Assembly: GCA_024405235.1 (NCBI GenBank)
Contig: JAKSPA010000010.1
Span: 1-15,649 of the forward strand
Direction of reading: 5' to 3'
DNA: 15,649 nucleotides
Source: Lentisphaeria bacterium
Lineage (GTDB): Bacteria; Verrucomicrobiota; Lentisphaeria; Oligosphaerales; Oligosphaeraceae
This document shows, piece after piece, positions 5,748 to 13,812 of this stretch (position 1 is the first letter of the stretch; each line of letters opens with the position of its first letter). The position numbers and the translations under genes were made by a program. The notes beneath the pieces are model-generated. The model was not told the DNA's origin, made no database searches, and saw only the letters and a program-made list of their open reading frames with translations.

Positions 5748-8351
5748 ATGAGCGACCAAGTGATTTGCAAAATCTATGATCCGTCCAAAATCGAACCCAA
5801 ATGGCAGGGTTTCTGGGCGGAGAAGAAAACCTTCAAGGCAGTCGACTGCGACTACAGCCGCAAGAAGGTCTATGTGCTTGACATGTTCCCATATCCATCA
5901 GGCGCAGGCCTTCATGTCGGTCATCCTGAAGGATATACCGCCAGCGACATCTGGTGCCGCTACAAGCGCATGCAGGGATACAACGTCCTTCATACGATGG
6001 GATGGGACGCCTTCGGTCTGCCCGCCGAACAGTATGCAGTGAAGACTGGCACGCATCCCGAAATCACCACGGCCAAAAACATCAAGACCTTCAAGCGTCA
6101 GCTCGAAGCTTTCGGATTCTCATTCGACTGGGACCGCGAAATCCGCACTTGCTCTCCAGACTACTACAAGTGGACGCAGTGGATCTTCTCGAAGCTCTAC
6201 GAGAAGGGCCTCGCGTACGAATCCTTCGAACCTGTGAACTGGTGCCCCGCCCTGGGAACTGTTCTGGCAAACGAAGAGGTCATCAACGGCCGTAGCGAAG
6301 TCGGCAACTTCCCTGTCATCCGCAAGCCGATGCGCCAGTGGGTGCTGAAAATCACCGAATACGCTGAAAAGCTTCTGGAAGGACTCTCCGGACTTGATTG
6401 GCCGGAAGGCACGCTTGAAATGCAGCGCAACTGGATCGGACGCTCCACAGGCGCAGAGGTCGATTTCGAAGTCAAGGGCCATAATGGTTTGAAGATCAAA
6501 GTCTATACGACTCGTCCAGACACGCTCTTCGGTGCCACATACATGGTGCTGGCGCCTGAGCACAAGCTCGTCGCGGAAATCACCACCGCCGAACAGAAGG
6601 CCGCAGTCGAAGCCTACGCCGACGAAGCCGCGCACAAGTCCGACATGGACCGCACGGAACTCAATAAGGACAAGACGGGCGTCTTTACAGGCGCATACGC
6701 GATTGATCCCGTGAACGGCCGCGAAATTCCAATCTGGATTTCCGACTATGTCCTTGCATCCTACGGCACTGGCGCCATCATGGCGGTTCCTGAACACGAC
6801 ACGCGCGACTTCGCGTTCGCCCAGAAGTTCAACCTGCCGATCATCTGCGTGCTGAAACCAAGCGAAAAGGATTGCGAAGCCGCAGGCGTCAAACTTGAAG
6901 ACGTTCTGGCGGGCAAAGTCTGCTGGACAGGCGACGGTCTCCACTGCAACTCCGCCAATGACGAGGGCCTTGATCTCAACGGCATGCATCTCGAAGAGTC
7001 AAAGAAGGCCATCAACGCATGGATGGAACAGAAGGGTGTCGGCAAAGCCACCGTCAACTTCCGTCTGCGCGACTGGCTCTTCAGCCGTCAGCGCTACTGG
7101 GGCGAACCCTTCCCGCTCGTGCATTATCCGGACGGCCACTCGGGTCTGGTTCCTGAAGACCAGCTGCCTGTCGTTCTTCCCGAACTCGAAAACTACAAGC
7201 CTACGGAAGACGGCGAACCGCCGCTGGCACGCGCCACTGACTGGCTCAAGTGGACCGATCCGAAGACGGGCGAAGTCTGCCAGAGAGAGACAAACACCAT
7301 GCCCCAGTGGGCAGGCTCCTGCTGGTACTATCTGCGCTATATCGATCCACACAACGACAAGCAGGCATGGGATCCCGAAAAGGAAAAGTACTGGATGCCA
7401 GTCGACCTCTATGTCGGCGGCGCAGAACACGCCGTGCTCCACCTCCTCTACTCGCGCTTCTGGCACCACGTGCTCTATGATCTCGGACTCGTTTCCACGC
7501 CAGAGCCATGGAAGCGCCTCATCCACCAGGGCATGATTCTCGGCATCTCCTACAAGGACCAGCGCGGCGTACTCGTGCCGAACGATCTCGTGGAAGCAAA
7601 GGACGGCAAGTTCTTCCACAAGGAAACCGGCGAAGAGCTCACCAGCCTTCCCGCAAAGATGTCCAAATCCCTCAAGAACGTCGTCAATCCCGACGATGTC
7701 ATCAACGAGTACGGCGCGGATGCCTTCCGCCTCTACGAAATGTTCATGGGACCGCTCAGAGAGGTCAAGCCGTGGTCCACACAGGGCGTCGAAGGCGTCT
7801 ACAGATTCCTCCACCGCTTCTGGAGAATGTGCATCGACACCAATACGGGCGACCTTGCCGCGCAGGTCGATGACACTCCGCTCACGAAGGACCAGGAGCG
7901 TCTGCTGCACCAGACCATCAAGAAGGTCACAGAAGACATCGAGGCGCTTTCCTACAACACCGCCATCAGCCAGATGATGGTCTTCCTCAACGAATTCGGC
8001 AAATTGGAGCACCGCAACCGCCAGGCGCTGGAGACAGCCGTTCTGCTTCTCTCGCCAATGGCGCCGCACATCTGCGAAGAGCTCTGGAGCCGTTTCGGCC
8101 ACGAAGACTCTCTGGCATACCACCCATGGCCAAAATACGACGAGGCGAAGATCGCCGTCGCAGAAGTCGAAGTACTGGTTCAGCTCAACGGCAAGCCGAA
8201 GGTGCGCATGATGATTCCTGCAGGCGCAGACAAAGATCAGATGCTTGCGCTGGCGCACGCCAATCCAGAAGTTCAGGCTCTTCTGGAAGGCAAGACAATC
8301 GTCAAGGAAATCGCCGTTCCAGGCCGCCTGATCGGATTGGTCGTAAAATAA
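5748..8351 (+). CDS. leuS: Leucyl-tRNA synthetase
   Basis: Charges tRNA-Leu with leucine in the cytoplasm. It has 867 residues, close to the usual bacterial length of 805-880. The class I Rossmann fold contains the HIGH-type motif PYPSGAGLHVGHP (48-60, core HVGH) and the KMSKS motif exactly (637-641). The inserted CP1 editing domain is recognisable by TTRPDTLFGATYMVLAPEH and GTGAIMAVPEHDTRDFAFA, which carry the threonine-rich region and aspartate used for proofreading. RDWLFSRQRYWGEPFP and GGAEHAVLHLLYSRFW are further LeuS signatures. The C-terminal anticodon domain ends at GRLIGLVVK. Start: the ATG at 5748 gives the standard N-terminus (KIEPKWQGFW), though without a strong ribosome-binding sequence. 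No T-box leader is seen in the 86-base upstream gap. Confidence 0.98.
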   Translation: MSDQVICKIYDPSKIEPKWQGFWAEKKTFKAVDCDYSRKKVYVLDMFPYPSGAGLHVGHPEGYTASDIWCRYKRMQGYNVLHTMGWDAFGLPAEQYAVKTGTHPEITTAKNIKTFKRQLEAFGFSFDWDREIRTCSPDYYKWTQWIFSKLYEKGLAYESFEPVNWCPALGTVLANEEVINGRSEVGNFPVIRKPMRQWVLKITEYAEKLLEGLSGLDWPEGTLEMQRNWIGRSTGAEVDFEVKGHNGLKIKVYTTRPDTLFGATYMVLAPEHKLVAEITTAEQKAAVEAYADEAAHKSDMDRTELNKDKTGVFTGAYAIDPVNGREIPIWISDYVLASYGTGAIMAVPEHDTRDFAFAQKFNLPIICVLKPSEKDCEAAGVKLEDVLAGKVCWTGDGLHCNSANDEGLDLNGMHLEESKKAINAWMEQKGVGKATVNFRLRDWLFSRQRYWGEPFPLVHYPDGHSGLVPEDQLPVVLPELENYKPTEDGEPPLARATDWLKWTDPKTGEVCQRETNTMPQWAGSCWYYLRYIDPHNDKQAWDPEKEKYWMPVDLYVGGAEHAVLHLLYSRFWHHVLYDLGLVSTPEPWKRLIHQGMILGISYKDQRGVLVPNDLVEAKDGKFFHKETGEELTSLPAKMSKSLKNVVNPDDVINEYGADAFRLYEMFMGPLREVKPWSTQGVEGVYRFLHRFWRMCIDTNTGDLAAQVDDTPLTKDQERLLHQTIKKVTEDIEALSYNTAISQMMVFLNEFGKLEHRNRQALETAVLLLSPMAPHICEELWSRFGHEDSLAYHPWPKYDEAKIAVAEVEVLVQLNGKPKVRMMIPAGADKDQMLALAHANPEVQALLEGKTIVKEIAVPGRLIGLVVK

Positions 8352-8382
8352 TAGAATCAGAATAAATAGCGGATTGACAGGA

Positions 8383-8403
8383 GGCGGACGTTCGCCGTCC
8401 GCC
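8383..8403. promoter_or_regulatory. GC-rich hairpin between leuS and uxaC
   Basis: GGCGGACG (8383-8390) is a perfect inverted copy of CGTCCGCC (8396-8403) around the five-base loop ttcgc. No T-tract follows, so it is not a standard intrinsic terminator. It lies 32 bases after the leuS stop and 40 bases before the uxaC ATG. It could be an operator, an mRNA stabiliser or a factor-dependent terminator. Confidence 0.5.
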
Positions 8404-8425
8404 CTCATCCACAAGCGAAACACTC

Positions 8426-8432
8426 AAAGGAG
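8426..8432 (+). promoter_or_regulatory. Strong Shine-Dalgarno sequence of uxaC
   Basis: AAAGGAG stands 11 bases before the ATG at 8444. It is one of the few strong ribosome-binding sites in the window and fixes the uxaC start. Confidence 0.75.
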
Positions 8433-8443
8433 ATTCTGTAAAA

Positions 8444-9820
8444 ATGGCATTCATGGACAAGGACTTCCTCCTCACGACTAATTCTGCAAAGGCGATCTAC
8501 GAGGAGATTGGCAGCCTGAACATTCTTGATCCGCACAACCACTGCGATGTGAAGGCGCTTGCCGAGGACCGCGGCTTCCAAGACCTTTGGGAAGCGGAAG
8601 CCGCCACCGACCACTATGTGTGGGAACTCATGCGCAAGTGCGGAGTTGCAGAGGAATTCGTCACAGGAAAGAACACCAGCAACTACGAAAAGTGGAAGGC
8701 GCTGGCAGGCGTATTCGAACTCTTCGCAGGCAATCCGACATACGAGTGGATCCATCTCGATCTGCGCACACGTCTTGGCATTGATCTGGAAATCAATGCG
8801 GAAAACGCCGACGCCATCTGGGAGCAGTCAAAGGCGAAACTGCAGACGAAGGAATTCTCGCCGCAGTCTCTCATCATCGCAATGAACGTGGAGGCAATGT
8901 GCTCCACGGACGATCCCGCCGACACTCTCGACTACCACAAGACTCTCAGAGGCGAGAGCTCACGCATTCAGGGACGCGTCCGCCCGACATTCCGTCCCGA
9001 CAATGCAATGAACATCGAGAAACCCACATGGAACGCATACGTCGACAGGCTCGGAAAGCGCTGGAGCCGCAATCTGGACACACTCGACGACTTCCTCGAC
9101 GTCCTTGCACAGGCACACGCGGCGATGGGCGAACTCGGCGCAGTCGCTTCCGACCACGGCGTGGTCACTCCCTTCGCCCAGCAGCTTGACAAGGCTGTCG
9201 CCGCAGAGCTCTTCAAGAAGGCGCGCGACGGCCAGAAGCTTACACCGGCCGAAATCGCCGATTTCAAGGGCTTCTTCCTCAACGAAATGGCCGAACTGGA
9301 CTCCAAGACCAACTGGGTGTTCCAGCTCCACTACGGTTGCGTCCGCGATGTCCGCAAGAGCCTCTTTGATTCTCTCGGCGCCGACGTCGGCGGAGACATC
9401 TCCGACCACTCCATCGAAGTCGTCAAGCCGCTTCTGCCTCTCTTGAACCGCTTCGACAACCGCCTGAAGGTCGTCCTCTACAACATGCATCCTGCACAGA
9501 ATGCCACGCTGGCAATGCTCACGCGCGCTTTCGGCGCCAACGTCTGCCTTGGCCCTGCATGGTGGCTCAACGACTCCTACATCGGAATCAAGACGCAGCT
9601 GGAACTTGGTGCCTCCATCGACCTGTTCAGCAACATGACGGGAATGGTTTCGGACTCCAGAAAGATCCTCTCCTACGGTTCCCGCTTCGACGTCTACCGC
9701 AGAACGCTTGCAGGCGTCCTCGGCGATCAGGCGGACCGCGGCCAGATGTCTCTCAAGACCGCGAAGATGCTCGCAAAGCGTCTCTCCTACGATCGTCCTA
9801 GAGAATTCTTCGGATTCTAA
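8444..9820 (+). CDS. uxaC: Uronate isomerase (glucuronate/galacturonate isomerase)
   Basis: Interconverts D-glucuronate with D-fructuronate and D-galacturonate with D-tagaturonate, the first cytoplasmic step of hexuronate breakdown. The 458 residues match the family length (about 465-475). The amidohydrolase-fold metal motif is DPHNHCD (29-35; H31 and H33). Family signatures follow: DHYVWELMRKCGV with TGKN; GNPTYEWIHLDLR; STDDPADTL, corresponding to the TTDxPxD motif; RPTFRPD; HYGCVRD; and the C-terminal AWWLND ... NMTGMVSDSRKILSYGSRFDVYRRTL. The ATG at 8444 follows a strong Shine-Dalgarno. The next gene begins 26 bases after the stop, so they may be co-transcribed even though prepilin processing is unrelated. 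With the rhamnosidase to the left this points to growth on pectin- or glucuronan-type glycans. Confidence 0.95.
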   Translation: MAFMDKDFLLTTNSAKAIYEEIGSLNILDPHNHCDVKALAEDRGFQDLWEAEAATDHYVWELMRKCGVAEEFVTGKNTSNYEKWKALAGVFELFAGNPTYEWIHLDLRTRLGIDLEINAENADAIWEQSKAKLQTKEFSPQSLIIAMNVEAMCSTDDPADTLDYHKTLRGESSRIQGRVRPTFRPDNAMNIEKPTWNAYVDRLGKRWSRNLDTLDDFLDVLAQAHAAMGELGAVASDHGVVTPFAQQLDKAVAAELFKKARDGQKLTPAEIADFKGFFLNEMAELDSKTNWVFQLHYGCVRDVRKSLFDSLGADVGGDISDHSIEVVKPLLPLLNRFDNRLKVVLYNMHPAQNATLAMLTRAFGANVCLGPAWWLNDSYIGIKTQLELGASIDLFSNMTGMVSDSRKILSYGSRFDVYRRTLAGVLGDQADRGQMSLKTAKMLAKRLSYDRPREFFGF

Positions 9821-9846
9821 TAGCGCACGCAGGAATTTCCACGCAA

Positions 9847-10791
9847 ATGCTGACAGTCGCAGCAATCGGATTCATAATGGGAGCCGTCATAGGCAGCTTC
9901 CTGAACGTTGTTGTCTGGCGCATCCCGCGTGGAATGTCCCTGTGCCGTCCGCCAAGCACCTGTCCCAAATGCGGGCACCGCATTCTTCCATGGGAGAACA
10001 TTCCGATTCTAAGTTGGATATGCCTCCGCGGACGTTGCAGCAAATGCCATCTGCCGATTTCATGGAAATACCCTGCAGGCGAAGCTGCGGTGGGGCTTCT
10101 CTACGCACTGATTTCAGTGCGTGTCTGGCAGGAAGGCCTGCCGCTTGAAACCCTTCTCCCTTGGTGGTGGTTTGCGGGAACCATGCTTTCGTTGGCACGA
10201 ATCGACGCCGAACACGGCATCATTCCGAATCGCGTCACATACAGCGGCATGGTCGCCGCCGCAATCCTTTCAATCGCTTTTCCACTCTCCAGACCAGCGA
10301 TGGTCGCTCCGCAGAATCCAAACTACGGTGGCCTCCTCACTGGGAAAATTCTTGATGCGATAAAAAACACCGCGCTGCCTGAAACCATTTCGTTAAGACT
10401 AGCCTCTCTTGCCGATTGCATCTGCGGACTGCTCGCAGGATTCATCATTCTCGGAACAGTTTACTATCTCGGCGAAAAGGCAATGGCCAAATGGCGGAAA
10501 TCAAGACCTGCCGCAAAAGACGTCCCAGAAGAACCTTTGGGCAAAGGCGACATCAAGATGCTTGCAATGACAGGCGCATTCATAGGCGCCGACGCAGTCG
10601 TCTTCACGCTTTGTGGTGGCTGCATTCTTGCATTCATGGCGGCACTCGTCATCGCCGCGAAAAACACGAAAAAGGCATCGCCGGCTTTCACTCAAGTTCC
10701 TTTTGCGCCATTCTTCGCCGTCCCATCGATCATTTGGGTCACTTCCGGCAATTGGCTCTATTTTCTTTACAAAATTTGCGAAAATTCTTGA
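9847..10791 (+). CDS. Type IV prepilin peptidase / leader peptidase
   Basis: Inner-membrane aspartyl protease that cleaves, and often N-methylates, type IV pilins and type II secretion pseudopilins. It has 314 residues with multiple membrane segments. The N-terminal domain is the family signature: GSFLNVVVWRIPRGMS (16-31), then the zinc-type cysteine pairs CPKC (39-42) and CSKC (64-67), which also indicate the methylating form. Both catalytic aspartates are present: D120 in RIDAEHGIIPN and D235 in GKGDIKM. About 50 residues between the two catalytic helices (about 141-190) seem longer and less conserved than usual. No pilin, ATPase or secretin gene is nearby; its neighbours are uxaC (26 bases upstream) and the envelope cluster (127 bases downstream). 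Symbols pilD, gspO and comC are all used for this family, so none is given. Confidence 0.95.
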   Translation: MLTVAAIGFIMGAVIGSFLNVVVWRIPRGMSLCRPPSTCPKCGHRILPWENIPILSWICLRGRCSKCHLPISWKYPAGEAAVGLLYALISVRVWQEGLPLETLLPWWWFAGTMLSLARIDAEHGIIPNRVTYSGMVAAAILSIAFPLSRPAMVAPQNPNYGGLLTGKILDAIKNTALPETISLRLASLADCICGLLAGFIILGTVYYLGEKAMAKWRKSRPAAKDVPEEPLGKGDIKMLAMTGAFIGADAVVFTLCGGCILAFMAALVIAAKNTKKASPAFTQVPFAPFFAVPSIIWVTSGNWLYFLYKICENS

Positions 10792-10835
10792 TTTTTTGTA
10801 ATTCCATAGAAAAAAATTCGTCTTCTCACTTGAAA

Positions 10836-10871
10836 TTGAGCGTTGACCGACTAAGTTTCTATGATTACGAA
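10836..10871 (+). promoter_or_regulatory. Candidate sigma-70-like promoter of the envelope cluster
   Basis: The AT-rich gap holds overlapping candidates: TTGACC (10843-10848), 17 bases, then TACGAA (10866-10871); or TTGAGC (10836-10841), 18 bases, then TATGAT (10860-10865). Either would start transcription about 40 bases before the ATG at 10919. The consensus match is moderate. Confidence 0.4.
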
Positions 10872-10918
10872 TTTTGTCTCATAACCTATACCCAACGAAC
10901 TTAGGAGAAACTTTTCCA

Positions 10919-12187
10919 ATGAGTAAAAACGGGAAGATCATCGCCGTAGTGGCCTTTGTGCTTTCTCTCGCCGTCGCTGCTTCCGCATTCCTTGCATGGA
11001 AACAGTCCAAGGCACATGCAAAACGCTTCCAGGAACTTGCTGGTGTCGTATCCAGCACGGCAGGAACGCTTGATTCAGGCAGCGGAAACGCAAGCAAGCT
11101 TGCATTCTCCACTGACGAAAAAGGAAAGGAAACTGGTGCTCTCGGCTGGGAAGCCACCAAGGGCGTAGAAGGCGCGACCGCAAACGCTGCAGCCCCTCTT
11201 TCCAACCTCGCCAGCGACGTCATCACACAGCGTGAAGAAATCATCAACAATCTCATTGAAAAGGTTGCAAATCCGCTGGAATGCCCAGCAGACAAGCTGC
11301 CGAACGCCGACATGCTCAACAACCTGAACGAATATGGTGAAGGTCTGGATGCATTTGGCGCATACATCAATGATCGCGTCGCACGCGACAACAAAGTCAA
11401 GGCCTCCCTCAATCAGGTCCTTCGCACTTTGAATGTCCGCGGCACCTACACCGGCACCGTCAACACGAACGGCGAGTTCTCAAGCTCCGACCGTCAGGCC
11501 TTCGCAGACGCAGGCAAGAATCTCGGTTCGCTGAAAGCCAACTACGCGCTGATGGCCCAGACCATGCGTGAACTCTCCAACACGCTGCGTTCCGCACAGG
11601 TTTCTGGCGTGCAGTGGGAAAGCCCCCGTGCAATCTCCAACATCGGAAGCACTGGTCTCACCGAATCGGAAACCGCCGCCAACCAGAATGTCGCCGCGCA
11701 GTTCAAGGCCGACTTCGCAACTCTCAAGACTCAGCTGGCGCGCATTGACGATCTCGAGAACGACAAGCTCGATCTTCAGGAAGAGATTCGCAACCTCAAC
11801 GCCAAGATGGGCTCTCTCAAGAACGATCTGACGGAAGCAGAGAAGGTTCTCGGCGAATACTTCGCACGCGGCCTCTCCCTCAACAAAGCCGAGGCCAAGA
11901 GCGAGCCTCCGAAGTCCTTCGATGACATTCAGGCCAATCTCTCTGGCTATATCCTCAAGGTCGATGCAAAATACGGCTACGTCGTCATCAATCTCACCGA
12001 ATATGATGTCCTTCCCGAACTCCGCATGGCAGTCTACCGCCAGGGCAAATATATCGGTCAGCTGAAGGTCATGACCACGACCGCCTTCAACTCTCTGGCA
12101 ACCGTCGACAACGGCAAGCTTGAAGATTTCATGACTGGTGACTCCGTCGTCATCGGCAGCCGTTCACTGCAGCCTGCAGATCTCTAA
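10919..12187 (+). CDS. Membrane-anchored coiled-coil protein of unknown function
   Basis: Not recognised as a named family. It has 422 residues from the ATG at 10919, chosen because AGGAGA (10903-10908) lies 10 bases upstream and because it puts a membrane segment right at the N-terminus (about 6-27, KIIAVVAFVLSLAVAASAFLAW); an in-frame ATG at 10874 would add 15 polar residues with no ribosome-binding site. After the anchor comes an Ala/Ser/Asn-rich region (about 40-260). A strong heptad-like coiled coil follows (about 261-315; residues such as LARIDDLENDKLDLQEEI). A C-terminal beta-rich domain (about 335-422) contains YGYVVINL, LRMAVYRQGKYIGQLKV and a closing GDSVVIGSRSL, which resembles the small beta-barrel folds seen at the ends of some surface proteins. 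Topology: short inside, large part in the periplasm. Two small envelope genes follow closely, suggesting one complex. Confidence 0.75.
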   Translation: MSKNGKIIAVVAFVLSLAVAASAFLAWKQSKAHAKRFQELAGVVSSTAGTLDSGSGNASKLAFSTDEKGKETGALGWEATKGVEGATANAAAPLSNLASDVITQREEIINNLIEKVANPLECPADKLPNADMLNNLNEYGEGLDAFGAYINDRVARDNKVKASLNQVLRTLNVRGTYTGTVNTNGEFSSSDRQAFADAGKNLGSLKANYALMAQTMRELSNTLRSAQVSGVQWESPRAISNIGSTGLTESETAANQNVAAQFKADFATLKTQLARIDDLENDKLDLQEEIRNLNAKMGSLKNDLTEAEKVLGEYFARGLSLNKAEAKSEPPKSFDDIQANLSGYILKVDAKYGYVVINLTEYDVLPELRMAVYRQGKYIGQLKVMTTTAFNSLATVDNGKLEDFMTGDSVVIGSRSLQPADL

Positions 12188-12194
12188 GTCAAAC

Positions 12195-12202
12195 GGGAGG
12201 AG
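12195..12202 (+). promoter_or_regulatory. Strong Shine-Dalgarno sequence of the 57-residue membrane protein
   Basis: GGGAGGAG lies 9 bases before the ATG at 12212. It begins 7 bases after the previous stop codon and is the strongest such site in the window, good evidence that the small frame is translated. Confidence 0.75.
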
Positions 12203-12211
12203 TACACTACT

Positions 12212-12385
12212 ATGATGCTCAAGAAAAACGACAACGCTAACGTCGAAGCGCCCGCCCCGAAGTTCAATGCTCCCAAGAAAAGCAGTTCTTCTCTTGGAGA
12301 CAAGGCAGTCATCGGCTGCACAGTGGTGCTCATCGCCGCACTGGTTCTCCAGCTCATGTCGCTGAAGGCCCTCTTCCTCTTCTAA
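12212..12385 (+). CDS. Small single-pass membrane protein, unknown function
   Basis: A 57-residue frame, begun by tandem ATGs (12212 and 12215) behind a very strong ribosome-binding site. The first 30 residues are polar and rich in Lys, Asn, Pro, Ala and Ser (KKNDNANVEAPAPKFNAPKK), predicting a cytoplasmic tail. A single hydrophobic helix follows (about 32-50, with VIGCTVVLIAALVLQLM) and a short hydrophobic end LKALFLF. It lies 24 bases after the coiled-coil gene and 10 bases before the lipoprotein gene, so it is almost certainly co-transcribed with both. I know of no family for it. A membrane partner or scaffold for the larger anchored protein is a guess. Confidence 0.7.
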   Translation: MMLKKNDNANVEAPAPKFNAPKKSSSSLGDKAVIGCTVVLIAALVLQLMSLKALFLF

Positions 12386-12395
12386 TCGCAATCTC

Positions 12396-12557
12396 ATGCA
12401 GACTTTCAAGCCAATGCAGCTGGTGGCGCTGGCACTTTGCGCAATCATCGCCATTGTCATGGTCGGTTGCGTAGGTATCCAGACCAATCCGGACAGCGAC
12501 CTTCACAGCAACGCCCCTGCGGAATGGGAAGGCAAGTCCATCGGAGTCCCGCTCTGA
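12396..12557 (+). CDS. Small lipoprotein, unknown function
   Basis: A 53-residue frame with a classic lipoprotein signal: MQTFKPMQ, then a hydrophobic run (about 9-24) ending in MVGC, with C25 as the lipidated residue. The mature part is only 29 residues and contains DSDLHSNAPAEWEGKSIGVPL. It starts 10 bases after the preceding small membrane protein, has no obvious ribosome-binding site of its own and is followed 36 bases later by a strong terminator, so it is the last gene of the three-gene unit. The lack of a charged retention signal after the cysteine (VGIQ) is compatible with an outer-membrane destination. A later ATG at 12414 would keep the signal peptide and cannot be excluded. Confidence 0.7.
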   Translation: MQTFKPMQLVALALCAIIAIVMVGCVGIQTNPDSDLHSNAPAEWEGKSIGVPL

Positions 12558-12593
12558 CATAGGCTCCTAGCCTGCAGAATCACACCGACTGAC

Positions 12594-12637
12594 GGCCATG
12601 GCTGTGGAATTCATCCCGCCATGGCCTTCTTTTTTTT
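12594..12637 (+). terminator. Rho-independent terminator closing the envelope cluster
   Basis: GGCCATGGC (12594-12602) pairs perfectly with GCCATGGCC (12618-12626) around a 15-base loop and is followed by TTCTTTTTTTT (12627-12637). It shows that murG starts downstream of 12637: an in-frame ATG at 12621 lies inside this hairpin and would encode a run of phenylalanines from the T-tract. Confidence 0.93.
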
Positions 12638-12668
12638 CATCGCATTTCCAGCAAAAAAGCACAATAGC

Positions 12669-13790
12669 ATGTCGAATCCCATCATCCCCATAGGCGGCAC
12701 GGGCGGTCACTTCTATCCTGGACTCTCCATCGCAAGAGAATTCGTTTCCAGAGGTGGAAAAGTCACCTTCCTTGTCTCCGGACAGCAATGCGCCGAACAA
12801 AAGGCGACAGCGGAAAAATTCGGCCTATCCGCCTGCGAGATTCCAAGCGTCCGTGCCCCGCGCACGCCCATCGAGATGCTGCTTTTCCCATTCCGCTTCT
12901 GGAAATGCTGCCGTGCAATAAAATCGCTATACAGAAAACTCAATGCGGATGCGATGCTGAGCATGGGTTCGTTCACCTCCGTTGCGCCATGCTGGACCTG
13001 GCCCGCCGACAAACCGCTTATCCTGCACGAAGGCAACACCTTCATGGGACAGGCAAACAGGCTCTTTGCCAAGAAGGCGTCTGCCATAGCGCTGACGCTG
13101 CCGTTGAAATATTCGGAGCAACTGAAAAAGACTCCCGCGCGCATAACTGGAATGCCGCTAAGAGAGGCCATTCTGGAAGCGGCGGCAAATCCGCCCGATG
13201 ACATTCAACGCCAAGAGCTGCTCAGAGCCTTCGGACTGTCTTCCGAAAAGCGTACGCTGCTCGTCTTTGGCGGAAGCCAGGGCGCAAGAGCCATCATATC
13301 TCTCGTCACGGAAACGATGCTGCTTATCGACAATCTCCACGACAAGCTCCAATTCATCATCCTCACAGGCGCGGATGACAATTCGGAGCTTGAAAAGGCA
13401 TGCTCGGACGCAAAGTTCGCCGCACGAATCGTCAAGAAGGATCCGGACATTCAGAAATGCTATCAAGCAGCCGATTGCGTCCTCTGCCGTGCAGGCGCAT
13501 CAAGCATCTGCGAACTGGCGCTCTTCAGAAAGCCAGCCATGCTCATGCCGCTTCCTACAGCGAAGGACAATCACCAGTTCTTCAACGCGAAGTGCCTTCA
13601 GGACGCAAATGCCGCACGGTTGCTCGTACAATCGGAAACAACTCCGGAGACTCTGGCGGATGTCATACGCGAATGGCTTTCCAAGACTTCCGAATGGAAT
13701 GAACGCGCAAAGAATCTGGCACAATTCGCACGAGACAACTCCACGAAAGACGCCGTGGATCTTATCCAAGAGGTTCTAAAAGAGAAATAA
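12669..13790 (+). CDS. murG: MurG, UDP-GlcNAc:lipid I N-acetylglucosaminyltransferase
   Basis: Adds GlcNAc to lipid I to make lipid II on the inner face of the cytoplasmic membrane, the last cytoplasmic step of peptidoglycan precursor synthesis. It has 373 residues from the ATG at 12669; the same frame extends to 12621, but that lies in a terminator. GT-B fold motifs: the N-terminal glycine loop IGGTGGHFYPG (8-18), the HEGN site (120-123; usually HEQN), the second glycine loop GGSQGA (201-206), and the UDP-binding block RAGASSICEL (E282 contacts the ribose in the family) followed by PTAKDNHQFFNA. The Gln-to-Gly change in HEQN is modest but unusual. The gene sits between a lipoprotein gene and xer rather than among mur/fts genes. 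Only 22 bases separate it from the recombinase gene, so co-transcription is likely. The start lacks a clear Shine-Dalgarno. Confidence 0.95.
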   Translation: MSNPIIPIGGTGGHFYPGLSIAREFVSRGGKVTFLVSGQQCAEQKATAEKFGLSACEIPSVRAPRTPIEMLLFPFRFWKCCRAIKSLYRKLNADAMLSMGSFTSVAPCWTWPADKPLILHEGNTFMGQANRLFAKKASAIALTLPLKYSEQLKKTPARITGMPLREAILEAAANPPDDIQRQELLRAFGLSSEKRTLLVFGGSQGARAIISLVTETMLLIDNLHDKLQFIILTGADDNSELEKACSDAKFAARIVKKDPDIQKCYQAADCVLCRAGASSICELALFRKPAMLMPLPTAKDNHQFFNAKCLQDANAARLLVQSETTPETLADVIREWLSKTSEWNERAKNLAQFARDNSTKDAVDLIQEVLKEK

Positions 13791-13812
13791 TCCGCTCTTT
13801 GGTCACGCCGAA

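Noticed and set aside
6999..8423. A 474-residue reverse-strand open frame opposite leuS, and similar ones at 6120-6989, 8960-9865 and 1214-1873
   Set aside because: They lie opposite genes with complete family motifs, have no recognisable domains or ribosome-binding sites, and arise from the codon bias of the + strand genes.
12621..12668. Extended start of murG
   Set aside because: The first codons come from the stem and T-tract of a terminator (poly-phenylalanine); the ATG at 12669 gives the normal MurG N-terminus.
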